NCBI GenBank assembly: GCA_021234155.1
Contig: JAJEKV010000017.1
Location: forward strand, 3,206,024-3,270,023
DNA: 64,000 bases
Source of the DNA: Isoetes taiwanensis
Taxonomy: Eukaryota; Streptophyta; Lycopodiopsida; Isoetales; Isoetaceae
Reading direction: 5' to 3'
The notes under the pieces are model-generated. The model searched no databases and was not told where the DNA came from. It saw only the letters and a list, made by a program, of their open reading frames with translations. Of the stretch, positions 1 to 12,394 are shown piece after piece. Position 1 is the stretch's first letter. Each line of letters begins with the position of its first letter. The translations under genes were made by a program, and so were the position numbers.

Positions 1-3000
1 TTATTGTACTTCGTTCGGTACATTATAGCGGTATTAGAGTCTGATTTATTTGTTTTGTTACTAGTTGTAAAATTTAGTTCCATATTGCATTGTGGCGATA
101 TTGATGAGAAAGATCATCCCTCTTTTGTCTGGAATTTTTAAGCGCGGCTTTGAAACAATGCACCTTGTCATCTCAAATATTATTTACTTATACTTTTAAA
201 AGTAAGGATTTACTTCACAGAATCCTCTAGTGCTCTAAGACATAGTTTGGAACAGATACACACACACACTGCATTGCGGGGCTCATAGAGGGAATGTTGT
301 AGAAACCTATTTTATCTTTCAAGCGTATGGAACTTATGTGATCAGAGTTGGTCCTTGATACCACGACAACTAATTTATCTGACATGCGTATTATGAACGC
401 AGGCATTAAAGTTGTTGAGACAATGAAATAGTAGCTGATCGATTACGTATAAAGAAGTTTCGTTTAATGTTTCAATTGCAAATGCTTACTCTAAATACTT
501 ACTGGTCCGGTATATTTTCTTTATGTACTCAACATGGTGGACTTAAGGGATACGAGAAATGGCCCCCTCATGGAATTATAGCTTCCAAACCTCAGCTATA
601 AAACGACCTACATGAAAAGTACTAATTTACCCTCAGCATTACAGCTTCAACTAGCTACTAATAGCGAGTCTTTATTATAAGAGGCATCAACCACAGGAAA
701 TGTTCACAGCGGACCGATTGGAACGGCCAGTTGGAGGAGTTAGCGCGACCTGGCGGGCAATTCTTTGCGTGAATCAACTAGGGCTTCACAGCTCGAGGCC
801 GGACATCCATCGGGGTCTTAGGCATCTTACTAATAGTAAAGCCGAGACTTGCGGGACTTGACGAAATTTGTTGAAATGGGGTGGAGCCAGCTTTGCGCAG
901 GACCTTTGTGAGGATAATCAATCGGTGTGGAAGCGGGCCTCCAGCGAGAATGGAAGTGGTTATCAAGGTCACTATTCATAAGGCAGAGGCAGGGATGACT
1001 ACCGCTGCCGATATTATGATCATGGTGAGCCCGTTACCGCCAAAACTTCGCCGGTGCTGGAGAAGGGTCGCAATGGGCGGAGGCTGATCGTGGATTGGCG
1101 GGCGGGGTTTCCATACGCCCTCCATGAGTGGTCATGTTGCATCACCAGTCTATATAGAGCTTCGCGCAATGCAGCGTGATGCGTATTCTTTGTTTGGTGG
1201 ATTTAAGATGGCACATAAATCACGGTCCCTGCGGGACCTGCTTTGTAACAAGCAGCTTGAGGCACATATCCCGCGGGTTACAAAAATGCCATCCACGGCT
1301 ATATAATGAATATATGCACTTTTGCACCAAGTGAATACTGCGGGTAGCTTGGCATACCGGTGTTAAAGCGGGGATGCAGTTATCTCAAGCGCTTTTGGAC
1401 TCCTGTTGACAAGTTGGAACTGGATACTAAGAACATGGAGGTGGTGGCGCGGTTGCTGAGCCTCCTTCGGTAAAAGCAATTTGCTCTATACCGTGATCTG
1501 AAGCAATATCCCCTCTGGCCGGGGTACCAGGGCCGCTGGATACTCCTGATCAATTCTAAACTCGCGGGGATGACAATCAGCGTGAGAAAACCAAAACATT
1601 TTAATCTGTCTGGCGGCGCGGTATCGGACTTATTCACGAGGACAAAGGATGGAAGTTATAAAGAGGACGCACTACATTATAGGATGATTTCTCGCTAACA
1701 TACCATGGGATGACTTTGTAGAAGAAGGGTCAGTAGCGGGATGGAAAGCTCTGTATGCAATCACGAGAATGGCTATCCTGAGAATAGATCTACGATTTGG
1801 GGCATACCAAAGCACACTTATTCCAGAGCACTAAATGGAACCCGAATCTTTCTTTGTATAGAGTCTGGTCACGAGGAAGCCCGATTAGCAAAGAGGGTAC
1901 TTAGGATAAGCTAGAGAGGGTCACGAGCGTTCACAAGGCGCACATTTCAGTCAGGACCGCGGTGCCTTATCAATTACTATTTTGTATAGGGGCTGAAACG
2001 GCCCTGCGAGCGATGCGCTATCTTGCGAGGCACCTTCAATGTTCCGCAGGGGTTGACTGAAATGGATGCTGGCGTCTTCCTCCGGGCTCACGGTATTGGC
2101 GCGGGCGCGCTTGTCTGAAGAAATTATGGCAAGAGCATTGTAGAGTCGGTTGCGTGGTCCATAGACTATCTTACATTGTGGATATGTGAGATGCCAGGCG
2201 GGGCGCATTTGAATCGTCTTCGCTCCTGCAATGGATCGCCCCATTCTTGCGGCCCCGGCGAGCACTACCACGGGATAAATCGTGACGTTGGCTACCGGTG
2301 TCACGGTACACATTTCCACCAAAAGCGAGAGCTATAGAGCAATGGGGGCCGAGGAGTCCCACCATCTTCGAAATTGAGACGGTAAAACTGGTCACGGATG
2401 GAGGGCATGAGTCCGGTATGAGAGACGCGCGGTGTTGTCACATCACGGATAGTAGAAGATGAACACCATGCTCTACAGAATTGCGACGCCTTTTTACATT
2501 GAACGCTCGCGCGTGCTGGATACTTTCGAGATGTAATTCACCAAGCTAACGACCGCCAATGGTGGCACATGCCGCATCCTACGATACATAAGTCTCCCGC
2601 CGTCGAAGTCCCTCCGCGACACGGGGTGGCACCCGATAGACCTCTCATACTACAGGGTTTTCCTCCCACGGGGGTTTTCATCGATTAGTGGGGCGCGTTA
2701 TGCAGGTTTTACGTGCGGTTTTATTTTGTGTTTGGAAACTTTCCGGCTATAATTTGCCGTATCCCTCACCGGCCGGTTGGTCTCGGTGGGCGTTAAAATA
2801 TACTTCTTCCTTCGCCCTTTATGAAAAGTACCTTCGCGGTGCACCGGAATTATGGACTCAGTAATTCCGGGGCATAATACGTCACATACAATAGGGCTTG
2901 GCCAACGCGCCGCCAGCGTGGCGGCGGCGGCTGTAGTCATCGCCGAGGTTAAGCGATACCCTTAACTTCGAGGCGTCTTAGCTCTTCGTCGAGATGCGGA

Positions 3001-4993
3001 ATGGTGTCACACCGAACCACGATTAGCGAACATGGATTTCTTTTTTGCTCAAATTCGGTAGAATTGAGCTATGTTTTGTTTTAATCCCGGTGGAAGGAAG
3101 GCTTTAATCGGTGGGCTATATTTTTAATCGGGGGAAGGAAAATTCGAAGCTATTGGCCGTGAACTTGCTTCAATAAGAAGCTATGGAACAAAAACATGAT
3201 GGTGAGGGACTCACGGGAGATAAATCTGGAAAAATCCTTCGCCAGGCGGAATTAAATGCTTGCGCAAACCTATCCTTTTCTCATCAGGCATTCGGAAAAA
3301 TGGGCCTGCTGCTTGGATCTCTTTAGGCTGGGCTTGATGCCGCCCGAAACCAGGAGCTTTACCGCGAAACCGGGAAAAAAGAGGAAGCGGAGGAAGCGGG
3401 GAAGCGAGGAGGAAAGCAAGGAAGCGGCGGAAAGAGCAATGGAAGGATTACTTGCACCATAATTTTAGGCTAAATGGCGAGTAATCCAGGCCTTTTAGCG
3501 TTGGCTTCAAGCTCTTGAGGAGTAGATGTTGGCCTCATGAGGGTTCGGTATATGTTGGCCCATAAACATTCTTGCAAAATAATATCGTACGATATTAGTT
3601 AGCAAAGGCTTTAAACAACAAACTGTTAATACACAACCCACAAGTTGTCATAGCACTGAGTCATTTTGCTCATTGGCAGCATTTTCAAAATCGGTGATTC
3701 ATTTCATCCCGGCGCACAACCCAATTTGGAACTAATTCGTTTCCACTGGATCCATTCCCGCCGTTAGGCCTGTAGGAGGCTATTTGTTCTGCCAAAAGCA
3801 GAATAAAAACGGGGGAATTCATTGTTGTGAAGCGACAAGCTGCTAGAAGGTGAGTCTCTTTCATGTAAGGGCGGAATGTGAAGCTTCAGATTCACGGTCT
3901 GTTGTAAAATCTACTGGGATGATTAACTTGGGACAATATGGATTATGCACTGATACTCGATTTGAAACTTCAAAGGCAGAGTTTGCATGTTTTCCAGTCT
4001 TAGCCAGTCCAGGTACTCCAAAGCCCAGATTCAAAGGGAGTTCGTTGGCTCATTTCAGATGACATGCCGAAACTACTGATCCATTTCGGTTAGCGGCGTG
4101 GACCCAGCCGACAAAGAGCGTGAATTTAACCGGACAAAAGAAATGTGATAGCTCGGCCATAACGATGGTCAGGTTTACCACATCGAAACAAATATCGCGG
4201 CATTCCTTCACTCCCTTCTTCTTGATGGTGCCAATTTGATATTCTTGGAAGATCCTCCTGTTTACTTGGAGTTTGTTTTGTTGTAACCGGGCTACTTCAT
4301 CATACTTTTTAATATATTTACAGAATGCTTATGCCCCTTCTGATGCGAAACATGTTCTGGATATATCGAAAAGGATCGGGCGCACAAACAAAGGGGTTGA
4401 TCATATTATATGCATGGTCTTCTACCATTTTGTTCGCGGTTTTAGGTACCTTATGCTAAGCTGAGATTTAATTTCGCAGGTTGCATTTTTCGTCACGATG
4501 GCGATCTATAAGAGATCCTCTTTTTTGGTAAATGGATCGCGCTTGGCAGCAGCGCACGGCATTAGGGCTTGAAATTTGAACATCTGGAAAAAGTTTTGAG
4601 GAATATTAGATGAAGGTTTTCCTTCTTGCCGGTCTGGTGATGAAAATTGCCAATATTGACCCGGGGAGAATTTAACGTGCGGTCGCGATGATATTCTGGC
4701 ATTCGTATAACATCGTTTTCGGAATGTTAATCTTTGGCAAAGTTAATAGGGAATTTGAGGGCCTCCATCTTGGTTTTGTGAACGTTTATATATGCATGCA
4801 CGTATTAGATGTGCTTTCTAGTTTTAATTGATTGATTTAATGATTTGGATCGTCTAGGAAGCAATTTAATTAATTGCATTTATTATGTCAGTATGTACCA
4901 AATGGAAAGATACAGTGGCATATGGAAAAATCTCATATTCTAAATGTTCAATGATGCATTTGACAGCTTTGTGTAGTCTATAAGAACTTTCTT
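1..4993. other. Unassigned sequence, no supported gene
   Basis: I find no protein domain, RNA gene or element end here. The part from about 700 to 2960 is visibly richer in G+C than its surroundings and holds several short open frames on both strands (for example minus 1951-2322, 123 codons), but none resembles a family I know. A short frame at 3256-3462 (plus) ends in a lysine/arginine/glutamate-rich tail and is probably chance. Around 3085-3135 a short phrase, TTTAATCGGTGG, recurs three times in variant form. Confidence 0.5.
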
Positions 4994-5052
4994 TGAGTCC
5001 TATTTAGTAGCATGAACATGGTCTGAGTCCTATTTAGTAGCATGAACATGAC
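4994..5052. repeat. 30-bp tandem duplication, two copies
   Basis: The block beginning TGAGTCCTATTTAGTAGCAT occurs twice head to tail with a 30-bp period (4994-5023 and 5024-5052), essentially without differences. Such a clean short duplication in otherwise decayed sequence suggests recent slippage. Confidence 0.9.
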
Positions 5053-5428
5053 CATATTCCGGTGGTTAATAGCCTTCAATTAACATTGGTAGCTTATGAC
5101 ATTAATTATACAAGTTGTATTAACTTTAAAGACGCTTGGAGCATGCATGGTGATACTTTTTGAATATGGGTTACAAATGAATATATTTGCGCGCTTCCGT
5201 ATAATTACCTTGAATATATTTGCTGCCTTCAGCGCATTTTTGGTTTGGAATTCAAAAAGTTAGCACAAATTTAATAGAAATTCTGTAGTGGCTTCAAAAC
5301 TTCAGAATAGTATTATGAAATTCTAGACCCATAAATGCAGCATCATAACTACTAAATATCTTGCTAAAGCCTACTCTTTGCATAGCCTCCACGAATTATA
5401 AATTGGTAATGGCTTTGAACAATAAATT

Positions 5429-5553
5429 TTTATAGTCAGGTGGCTGTGCGCATAGGCAATGGTGAACAAAAATTTATCGTCAAGGGCTTTCCCCTACATG
5501 GGGGAGATTTATAGTCAAGTGGCTAAGCACGCATAGGTGGGATGAATTTTTGT
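5429..5553. repeat. Degenerate direct repeat, about 79-bp spacing
   Basis: A phrase starting TTTATAGTCAGGTGGCTGTG at 5429 recurs at about 5508 as TTTATAGTCAAGTGGCTAAG. Both are followed by a GCATAGG block and an AATTT-containing end. A shorter partial copy, AATTTATCGTCAAGGG, lies between them near 5471. Confidence 0.55.
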
Positions 5554-5767
5554 ATGGCTAGTAAACATATTGCATGACCTCGTATGATTTGCCATGGTTA
5601 CTATTACCGCATGGCCTCAATGCAATTTTCTTGAATCAAACATTTCTGTATATATTTTTGTCCTTTTTATATTTCTTATTTACCAAAGAACTTTGGTGTT
5701 TTCTATTTTCAACCTTCTTTGTGTTTTCTTGGAAATATTTCATTCTTCTTTCTTTTTACTGTGAAAA

Positions 5768-5772
5768 TGGCA
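5768..5772. repeat. Target site duplication (left), TGGCA
   Basis: TGGCA directly abuts the left LTR and matches the five bases directly right of the right LTR. It fixes both outer borders of the element. Confidence 0.88.
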
Positions 5773-6099
5773 TATTAGTTTGAGTTCTTGAAACTACCAT
5801 AGCGGCGGTCAAGGCGCGGATGCCTAAAGCTGCCATGCTCATGATCACAAAACAAGAACAAAGACGAAATATGCTCTGAAGAATGATGGGAGCATTAGCC
5901 CAGATAAGGCTCTCCGAATGAGATAAACTGATCTGTCCCAGAGGGCTCGGGTCTAATATAGTGTAGACCGCCAAATCCCGGGCCATGCACTAGCAAATCT
6001 AATCCCTACACTTATGTTAACTAAATCATGCCAAGTGTCGGTCTACGCCTGCGACACCTAACATGTGCATGCACAATGTTAACCACTAGATGGTTAACA
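5773..6099 (-). repeat. 3' LTR of non-autonomous element
   Basis: It aligns over its whole length with 8316-8640 and 52692-53020. On the plus strand the family runs from TGTTAGTTTGAGTTCTTGG to GGTTAACA, giving TG...CA ends with inverted TGTTAA/TTAACA termini. In this copy the first two bases read TA instead of TG. Internal landmarks shared with the other copies are AGGCTCTCC, TCTAATATAGTGTAGA and GCACAATGTTAACCAC. Confidence 0.9.
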
Positions 6100-6100
6100 A

Positions 6101-6110
6101 CGCCTCCCCT
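6101..6110 (-). other. Polypurine tract
   Basis: The minus strand reads AGGGGAGGCG one base before the TGTTAACC start of the 3' LTR. This is the expected place and composition for the plus-strand priming site of an LTR retroelement. Confidence 0.8.
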
Positions 6111-6454
6111 AAAAGTTTTAGCACAAAGCAATGTACAGGACTTTTATAAGACAAGTCGGAACCAATTCCACAGGTGCCAAAAAGGATTTTTGGGAAATGA
6201 AATGAATGCTTGGTAATGGTTTGTTGTGTCGTAGAAAGATCTTCTTGAAGGCTTTGATGTGAGCCGGATCTGAAGGAATGCGATGTGAACATGGATCATA
6301 GAACTTTGGGCCAAAAAACATGAAGACTATCCCCTTATATTATGGAGAAGTCCATCATGTAAAGATAGCCCAAATTTCACTTAAAAACAAGTAGAGGGTC
6401 TTTAAAATGTAAACACCATAAAGCATCCCGTGATCGACCATGGAGGAGAAGAAC

Positions 6455-6770
6455 ATTATCGTCACAATATTTGTGCAAAGCGTGGATGTTGAGCAAAAGT
6501 GGCCATAAGCAAGCAAAGTGTGGCGTGGAGACGAGAAAAAGCGTGGCACATAGTCCAATGTCGTGGTCAACTTGGGCAAAAATCTGAGCGTGGCCAGGCG
6601 TCGGCGTAAGCATGGGGCCACCATGGTCAATCACGTGGTCATCGTCTTTGGGCGTTTAATGGTAAAGGTACGTGGTAGGTTATCGGCCGGCAATTGCGAT
6701 GGAGAAATTCTTGAGGGAAGCCGTGACCTAAGCGTGAAGCATAAAACCCTAAGCGTGAGCCATAAAACAA
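6455..6770. repeat. GCGTGG/GCGTGAGC-rich tract inside the element
   Basis: The heptamer-like phrase AGCGTGG or AGCGTGA recurs many times at irregular spacing (for example near 6479, 6540, 6588, 6731, 6752). The same kind of tract occupies 50333-50600 in the second family member, so it belongs to the internal region of the family and not to this insertion site. No reading frame explains it. Confidence 0.6.
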
Positions 6771-8296
6771 TGATCCCGAACCTTAGATCTTGGCGGTAAA
6801 TCCGTTGGAAAAAACCCTAGCATGAGCTTCAGCCTGGCAGAAAATGCTGCATCTTGCGAGCCTTCAATTGTCTGCGGACAGCGGTTGAAATAGTACGCGT
6901 CTTATAACCACGGTCTGAAATTTGGAATTTCTGAGGAGAATCTGGTAGAGTGAATGATGCGAAATGGTACTATGGACCGGAGGCGGCGGATATCTTTGGA
7001 ACCAGGCCATTTGTTTGCACGAAGCGGTCTTGCATCTTGCTATTTCAAGAAAATAATTGCAAGCGGAATCTGAGAGGGCAAAGCCCGATTCTTCTTGCTA
7101 TAGATTAGGGCCCGGTTTTTCACTGTGCGAAGAAGATAGAGGCGGAAACTTCTGCTTTCTTTGAACAAATTCTTGCTTCTTGAGCATTTGTTGGATAAAA
7201 ATCATTTCTGCTCATAAAGATGTTTTGAATTGAATCTTCTAGCCTTATTTGATGCAAAGATTTTGTTTGTGTCGGTGATCGAGACCAAGGGCGTAATAAA
7301 TCGACACAGGCTATGAAAATGTCTTCCACGGATGGCTTATAAAATAGCTCTGCTGACACGGATATCGAGGCGAGGAGAGGTGGGGGCTAAGCGAAATCTT
7401 TGGTCCTCTTAAAAAATTCAATAGAAAAGACATGATTCTTATTTGTCGCGGTCACGGATAAGATGGAAAGTGTTGAGGAAGAGGCTGCCGAGGACTTCGA
7501 ATCCGTCCTAGAGCACGAAATGCTTGAATGATTTACGTTGTATCCAAAATAAAACAAAACGTGATCACGGTGCGATAGTCTTGGAGAAACATGCTGCATC
7601 TGATTTGAAGAAGAACTCGTGCTTGCTTTTGTGAATAGGCGAGGAGCTAGTCTTTGTGGGATGAACTTCATGAAAAAACGAAATTAAGCCCTTAAAATCT
7701 GTCGATAAGCGATTTAAAACTCTTGTATTCGCGAGGGAACTTGTGTATTCTTGAGAACAGGGAAGAAATAAAACATGTCGATAGGCTCCGACCATGCACT
7801 GCTTCTTAGTGGATTCATTTCGCGGTAATATAGTGAGGAACCAAGGGGGCTGGCCAGTGGCCCTCGAAAAATAAGGCGAAAAAATTGAAAGAGAATTTTT
7901 TTTGGTATGCGAGCACAATTTACGATAAAGGCTGGAAAAGCAGAGAGGATAATGAAAAAAGAGCATGATATTTTGACATTTTTAGGTGAGAAGAGAAAAA
8001 GGATCAAACTTTGATTTTTTTTCTGAAAAGCTTGGAAGATCACATCGCAACAAAATACATGGCTGGCATGCGGCCGAAATCTAGAGTTTTGAAAAGCGAT
8101 TTTCGCAACAAACTAAGGGGCTAAGGAATTGATTGACAAAGGGCCTCAGTAGGTTCATTTCAACAAGCTGGTTGGGCCAAATAAAGGGATTGAAGGGTTG
8201 AGAGTAGTGTACGAAGTATTCCAGAGCTGATGATGAGGAAGCAAGAACAAGCAGCTAAGCGGCAAAGGCAGAAACAAGTGATCCATGAAGCCCGAA

Positions 8297-8315
8297 CCCA
8301 GGCATAATGAAGCGG
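8297..8315 (-). other. Primer-binding-site-like block
   Basis: Directly inside the 5' LTR the minus strand reads CCGCTTCATTATGCCTGGG. The homologous block of the second copy (52673-52690) reads TGGCGTCGTTATGCCGGG, starting with the TGG expected opposite a tRNA CCA end. It resembles the TGGCGCCGTTGCCGGGG class of primer sites (tRNA-Asp type), with an extra AT. The tRNA assignment is inference. Confidence 0.6.
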
Positions 8316-8640
8316 TGTTAGTTTGAGTTCTTGGCAGCACACTGCGGCGATCCATGACTGCCCGTGGATGCACGAAACGCCATGCTCAGATCACAGCAAA
8401 GAACAGGGCAAAGTATGTACAAAGAATGATAGGAGCATTGGCCAAATGAGGCTCTCCAAATATGGGATAAACACAGGTACATACGAGAAAGAGGCTCAGG
8501 TCTAATATAGTGTAGAGCTAAATCGAGCCATACACTAATAAATCATCCTACACTTATGTTAACCTAATCATGCCAGAGTGTCGATTACGCCTGCTGACAC
8601 CTAACATGCATGCACAATGTGCTCCAGCAGGTGGTTAACA
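8316..8640 (-). repeat. 5' LTR of non-autonomous element
   Basis: It starts TGTTAGTTTGAGTTCTTGG and ends GGTTAACA on the plus strand, with a length of 325 bp. It matches the LTRs at 5773-6099 and 52692-53020. It is called the 5' LTR because the primer-site-like block lies to its left and the element reads leftward. Confidence 0.9.
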
Positions 8641-8645
8641 TGGCA
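8641..8645. repeat. Target site duplication (right), TGGCA
   Basis: These five bases immediately after the right LTR are identical to the five bases preceding the left LTR at 5768-5772. Confidence 0.88.
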
Positions 8646-10865
8646 TGTTCACTTATATTTTAGCCTCTTGCACTTTCTATTCGATCTTAAAATTCATCTG
8701 ATTTGAAATTGGGATCATAAAATAGCATGAATTTAACTAAAAATCAACCTTCTTGGCGATTAGTGCAATTCACGAGGTCATTAATTACTGTCCCGATCAG
8801 ATCATCGTGTTCAATTTAGGGAAAAAAAATATCCTCTATTTTACATGAAGCGTGCGTATGATGCTCAAAGGGCTCAATAGGGGTCGCTTGTCGCATTGTC
8901 AAGGCATATATATCTTCCTCATTAAGCGGTGAAGTCCAAATTACCGTATTTGGGTTCACGATCTTGATTAGCGCCATATGTAACTCTTTTAGATGTGTTG
9001 TATCTGCAAGGTGGTGGTTTTGCTCGTGAATGATTTCTCCACTTGAGTTTTGATCCCCCATCTGTATATAGTTTCTTAAGTTAATAAAGTTCCTTCAAAT
9101 AAGAAAAGCCATTCAGTTTGGATTGTAGAGAATCTTTGTGGAGTAGGTGTCTTTGTGCGGGTAAATACGCTTATAATGCCTCATTCTATTATAATCGGAC
9201 TTTCCTTATTTGTATTGTTTAAAATGCAATACTTCATGGTTAAGTGAGGAGAGATTGTGGCGCATCATTGGATCTTAGTCACGAATGACGGATGGGATTA
9301 CGCCACAGAAAAGCGGAACTTATCTAGTAAAGTACCGCACCCCTCCTCCTCTGGGAGAGATTTCTTATACGGTGCTTCTTCATGAATATATGCCCCCCCC
9401 TCCCCTCAATCCCTCCTCCAAGCTTACTGCTCTCCTTCTGGGATCCAGCGCACAATTTCCTGCATCTCGGCTTTCTGTTTGGTTCTTTTTATCACATCGA
9501 GTCATTTCTTCCATTTAGAAGCGGCAATGTTGCACATTTGTTGTTGATTTTGTCCCAAGCTTGGCATCTTAGCGAAGCAATCACTTTTGACCCACCATGT
9601 CAAAAGTAGGTTGGATTTGCCATCCTATTGATTTTCTTTAGCTGCCTTGACCAATTTTATAGTAGCATAACTCATAGATCGAGAGTCATGACATGAGACT
9701 TGCAAATTCAGAGCGGCCAAGGCACCCGTACGCGAATTCGACAAAACTATATTTCTATTGGTCGTGCATTTAAGCGGCTCCTTCTTTGGGTTCCAAGCGT
9801 CCTATCCTACTTCAGGGATGCATAATCGGTTTCTAGTACATCTTGGAATGCGTGCCCCAGATAGACGTGTTGCATTCCGTAATACGCCTCCGAAATCTTG
9901 CGGGGATCTGAATGAGTCAATCCGCCGTCACTGTATCCATCATCGCTCCATACCCTTAAGAGAAACGGAATTTCTTTTAAAGTTATTACTGACAGTCTAC
10001 GGTAGCATTCCACGATTAATCTATGCGATCGCATTTAAGCATATGAATACTATGCGGGAAACCACGATGATATAGTACACATGTCCCACGGACTTTGTCA
10101 CGGTTGTTACACAATGCCACGGGGTAGAGATCACAGCTACCATTTACATCTTGAGGGCTAAGAGAGCACACAAGCCACAGACCTATGTAATTGTAGGTAT
10201 TGGGGAGACAATTGGTATTTGTCACTCTGAGATCGACAACTTGTTTTCTTACTCAAATGACGCGCATATAGGCATATGGCATTCTCCTAGCACATCGATC
10301 TAGAAAATGCATTATGCCGTCTCGTTACCCTTAGTCCATTTTTAAAGGATGTCCTCTTAGGACTTACATCCTGTATGGCACTCATCTAAAGAATACCTCT
10401 TCTCCAAGAGGATTTGGCCAATTTCTTCTGCGAGATAAAAGAAGAAAGAACTTATAATTTCTAGGCATGAACCTTGAATCAATTCCGGCACGAAGCTTTC
10501 TTCAACAAGACTAAATATCTTTAGATAAGGAATGCTCTCACGCAAGCTAGTCAAGGTTGATTGATCCCGTATGATATCTTGACACGAAACTAAAAAGTAT
10601 GATCGCTTCGCTGGCATTCGCTATTAAATTTCAAACAATTGTGGTGCTTTCGGGGAATTAGCCTTCCCGAAATGGACCATATATAAGAGGAGTCATCTTT
10701 ATCGTTTGAAGTTAGTATTGGGCACCTTCACCGATCTCTCCCACTAGAACTATGCTCTCATTCGGCATCGAGGCTGGTTAACCAATATATCATTGACACG
10801 ATGATTTCCAATGTTACCAAATTATCCATGCATATAGGAACCCATGGAGACTTGAACTCGAGACT
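8646..10865. other. Unassigned sequence with short unknown frames
   Basis: No domain is recognised. Minus-strand frames at 8816-9061 and 9807-10034 and a plus-strand frame at 9758-10075 (105 codons) have protein-like composition but match nothing I know. They may be worn gag or host-gene pieces. A minus frame at 10357-10617 is likewise unassigned. Near 10680 the plus strand has ATATATAAGAGG, a TATA-like string with no gene behind it. Confidence 0.4.
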
Positions 10866-10880
10866 CACTATGATACCAAA
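10866..10880 (-). other. Primer binding site, initiator-Met type, of a decayed LTR element
   Basis: The minus strand reads TTTGGTATCATAGTGAG, close to the TGGTATCAGAGC primer site used by many plant LTR elements. To its right the plus strand begins TGTAACATTCC, a plausible LTR edge (..GGAATGTTACA on the minus strand). No partner LTR or coding domain of the same orientation was found nearby, so this is an orphan end. Confidence 0.5.
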
Positions 10881-11344
10881 TGTAACATTCCTAACCAACA
10901 TGCCCTTAACCAACTGGAAAAAATTGTCAAGACGTTTATGAGTAGATCGCTTCTATCCATTGTCTCAAAAATGCCCTGCAGGCACATTCAAGAATCGAAT
11001 ACTCGAGCGATTGGCTATGGGCCCATTACAGGGACTTCCACTCCAAACTGAGGCAGCCAAAGAGCATTTGAATGAAGGTCCATCCTCCTCCATTTCAATT
11101 TTTTAAATGCAATAAGGGTATTTTTTGAAGAAAAAAAGAGTGGAAGAAAACTAAAAAACAATTGAATTCAAACCTGATTTTCAAATATTTCATAGATGCA
11201 ATCTATGCCATTCTTGGTTTGTTTGATGATAGAATAAGGCATATGATCTCATTGCTAAAGATAAGAAATTTTTTCCTTTCAAATTCTCAAAGGATAAATT
11301 CTCGGTTGTAGGATTATGCGAAAATCGAGTTAGGGGACATGGTA

Positions 11345-11565
11345 ACGAGATTAGATATATTAAACATTCTCGGCAAACTCAAAAATCCATTCAGCCCAAA
11401 GACAAGTCCTGAAAAGATGGTTCGCATCTTCTTGTTCATCTGGCGCACCTAATTGTCGACATACTAAGCCTCCACCTCTTCTTGTTATTGGCCAAGGCCT
11501 TATGCCAAGATGCCAGATGACGGCTTTAACCTTGGGATGCATCGGGCTCTTCCATAGGAACTAAA
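11345..11565 (-). pseudogene. LINE reverse transcriptase tail, zf-RVT domain fragment
   Basis: On the minus strand the frame from about 11563 reads LWKSPMHPKVKAVIWHLG and then, after a short gap, EDANHLFRTC followed by AEWIFEF. This is the zf-RVT signature near the C terminus of plant L1-type LINE ORF2 proteins: WK...PPKVK.F.W, then a zinc-binding block and E..NHLF..C.....W. The first zinc ligands of the block are lost. The rest of ORF2 (endonuclease and RT core) is not visible to the right, and no poly(A) tail is evident to the left, so this is an isolated fragment. Confidence 0.82.
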
Positions 11566-11569
11566 AATT

Positions 11570-12370
11570 TCTAATGGCCCATCCAAGAGTTAATATCCCA
11601 CTTAAAATGGATACAAATGTGTTGGTCTCTGTTGAGATAGTTATACATCCTTCTGTTGAGAGTTATACATCCATTAGTGCCATTAATATATGAAAAATCA
11701 ATTGAGGGATGCCAATTTAAATTTTAGCAAGTTTCTGAATTCTTCTTTTAGGTATAACGCAGCATTGTCCTGATCAGCTCCGTTGTGATAATAAAGAAAA
11801 GAAGAAAACAAAACAAAGCAAAACTAGGAAGCATAGGACTATCTGAGAACCTTTCAGTATTCGATCCATAGAATGTACCCAGAACAGGCATAAATGGTGA
11901 AGCGACTACTCTCATAATGTTTGGAGATGGATTTTTATCCGGTTGGTTGTTGGTTAGGAGCGTTATCATCCACCGCACAATATGAAGGATGCCATTGTGA
12001 ATGTGCATGCTACCAATTATAATGTAAGAAAAGGTTGATTTTATGTTGAGCTAAGGATAAGAAGGATCGTTTCAATCAAAGGAAGGCTCATGAGTGCATG
12101 TGCCCCTATTGCCTTTTTATTCTTATCAGGACATGGGCCAAAAGATCACAGTACGTCAGAGAAAAAAGAAGAAGATTGTTTTAGCTAAATTCTATTCTTA
12201 TATGAAAAACTCCCAATTTCATGCTATTTTTGTGATATGGTCTAGGTGTTCCAGCCTTTTAACTTTAATTTTGTTAAAAGTTTCAAAGGTTCTTTTTTGT
12301 ACATATATGTATATATACAAATGTCCATATATATTTTTTATACACTTAATAGATAATACTTCAATTTAAA
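11570..12370. other. AT-rich unassigned sequence
   Basis: I see no gene. Two short phrases (TCTGTTGAGATAGTTATACATCC and its copy near 11652) form a small direct repeat around 11628-11672. The remainder is AT-rich with poly-T and TATA-like strings near 12300. Confidence 0.5.
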
Positions 12371-12394
12371 AAAGAAGAAGAAGAAGAAGAAGAA
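12371..12394. repeat. GAA microsatellite
   Basis: About eight consecutive AAG/GAA triplets, followed by a more degenerate A/G-rich stretch to about 12480. Confidence 0.9.

Larger units (their letters stand above)
5773..8640 (-). mobile_element. Complete non-autonomous LTR retrotransposon
   Basis: Two LTRs of about 326 bp (5773-6099 and 8316-8640) flank about 2.2 kb. The element is read on the minus strand: the right LTR is followed by a primer-site-like block (8297-8315), and a purine tract (AGGGGAGGCG on the minus strand, 6101-6110) immediately precedes the left LTR. Five-base target duplications TGGCA sit exactly outside both LTRs (5768-5772 and 8641-8645). The internal region has open frames up to 133 codons on the minus strand (7565-7966, 7714-8043), but I see no gag, protease, RT or integrase motif. 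It must therefore have moved with enzymes from another element. Its size lies between classic TRIM and LARD elements. A second copy of the family is at 50333-53020. Confidence 0.92.

Noticed and set aside
4994..5553. CRISPR-like repeats
   Set aside because: There are only two or three copies, with no regular unique spacers. All other repeats in the window are microsatellites, satellites or retroelement parts of a plant.
10840..10886. tRNA gene suggested by GAGTTCAAGTCTCC
   Set aside because: No cloverleaf can be drawn. The neighbouring TGGTATCATAG and LTR-like edge explain the sequence better as a retroelement primer site.
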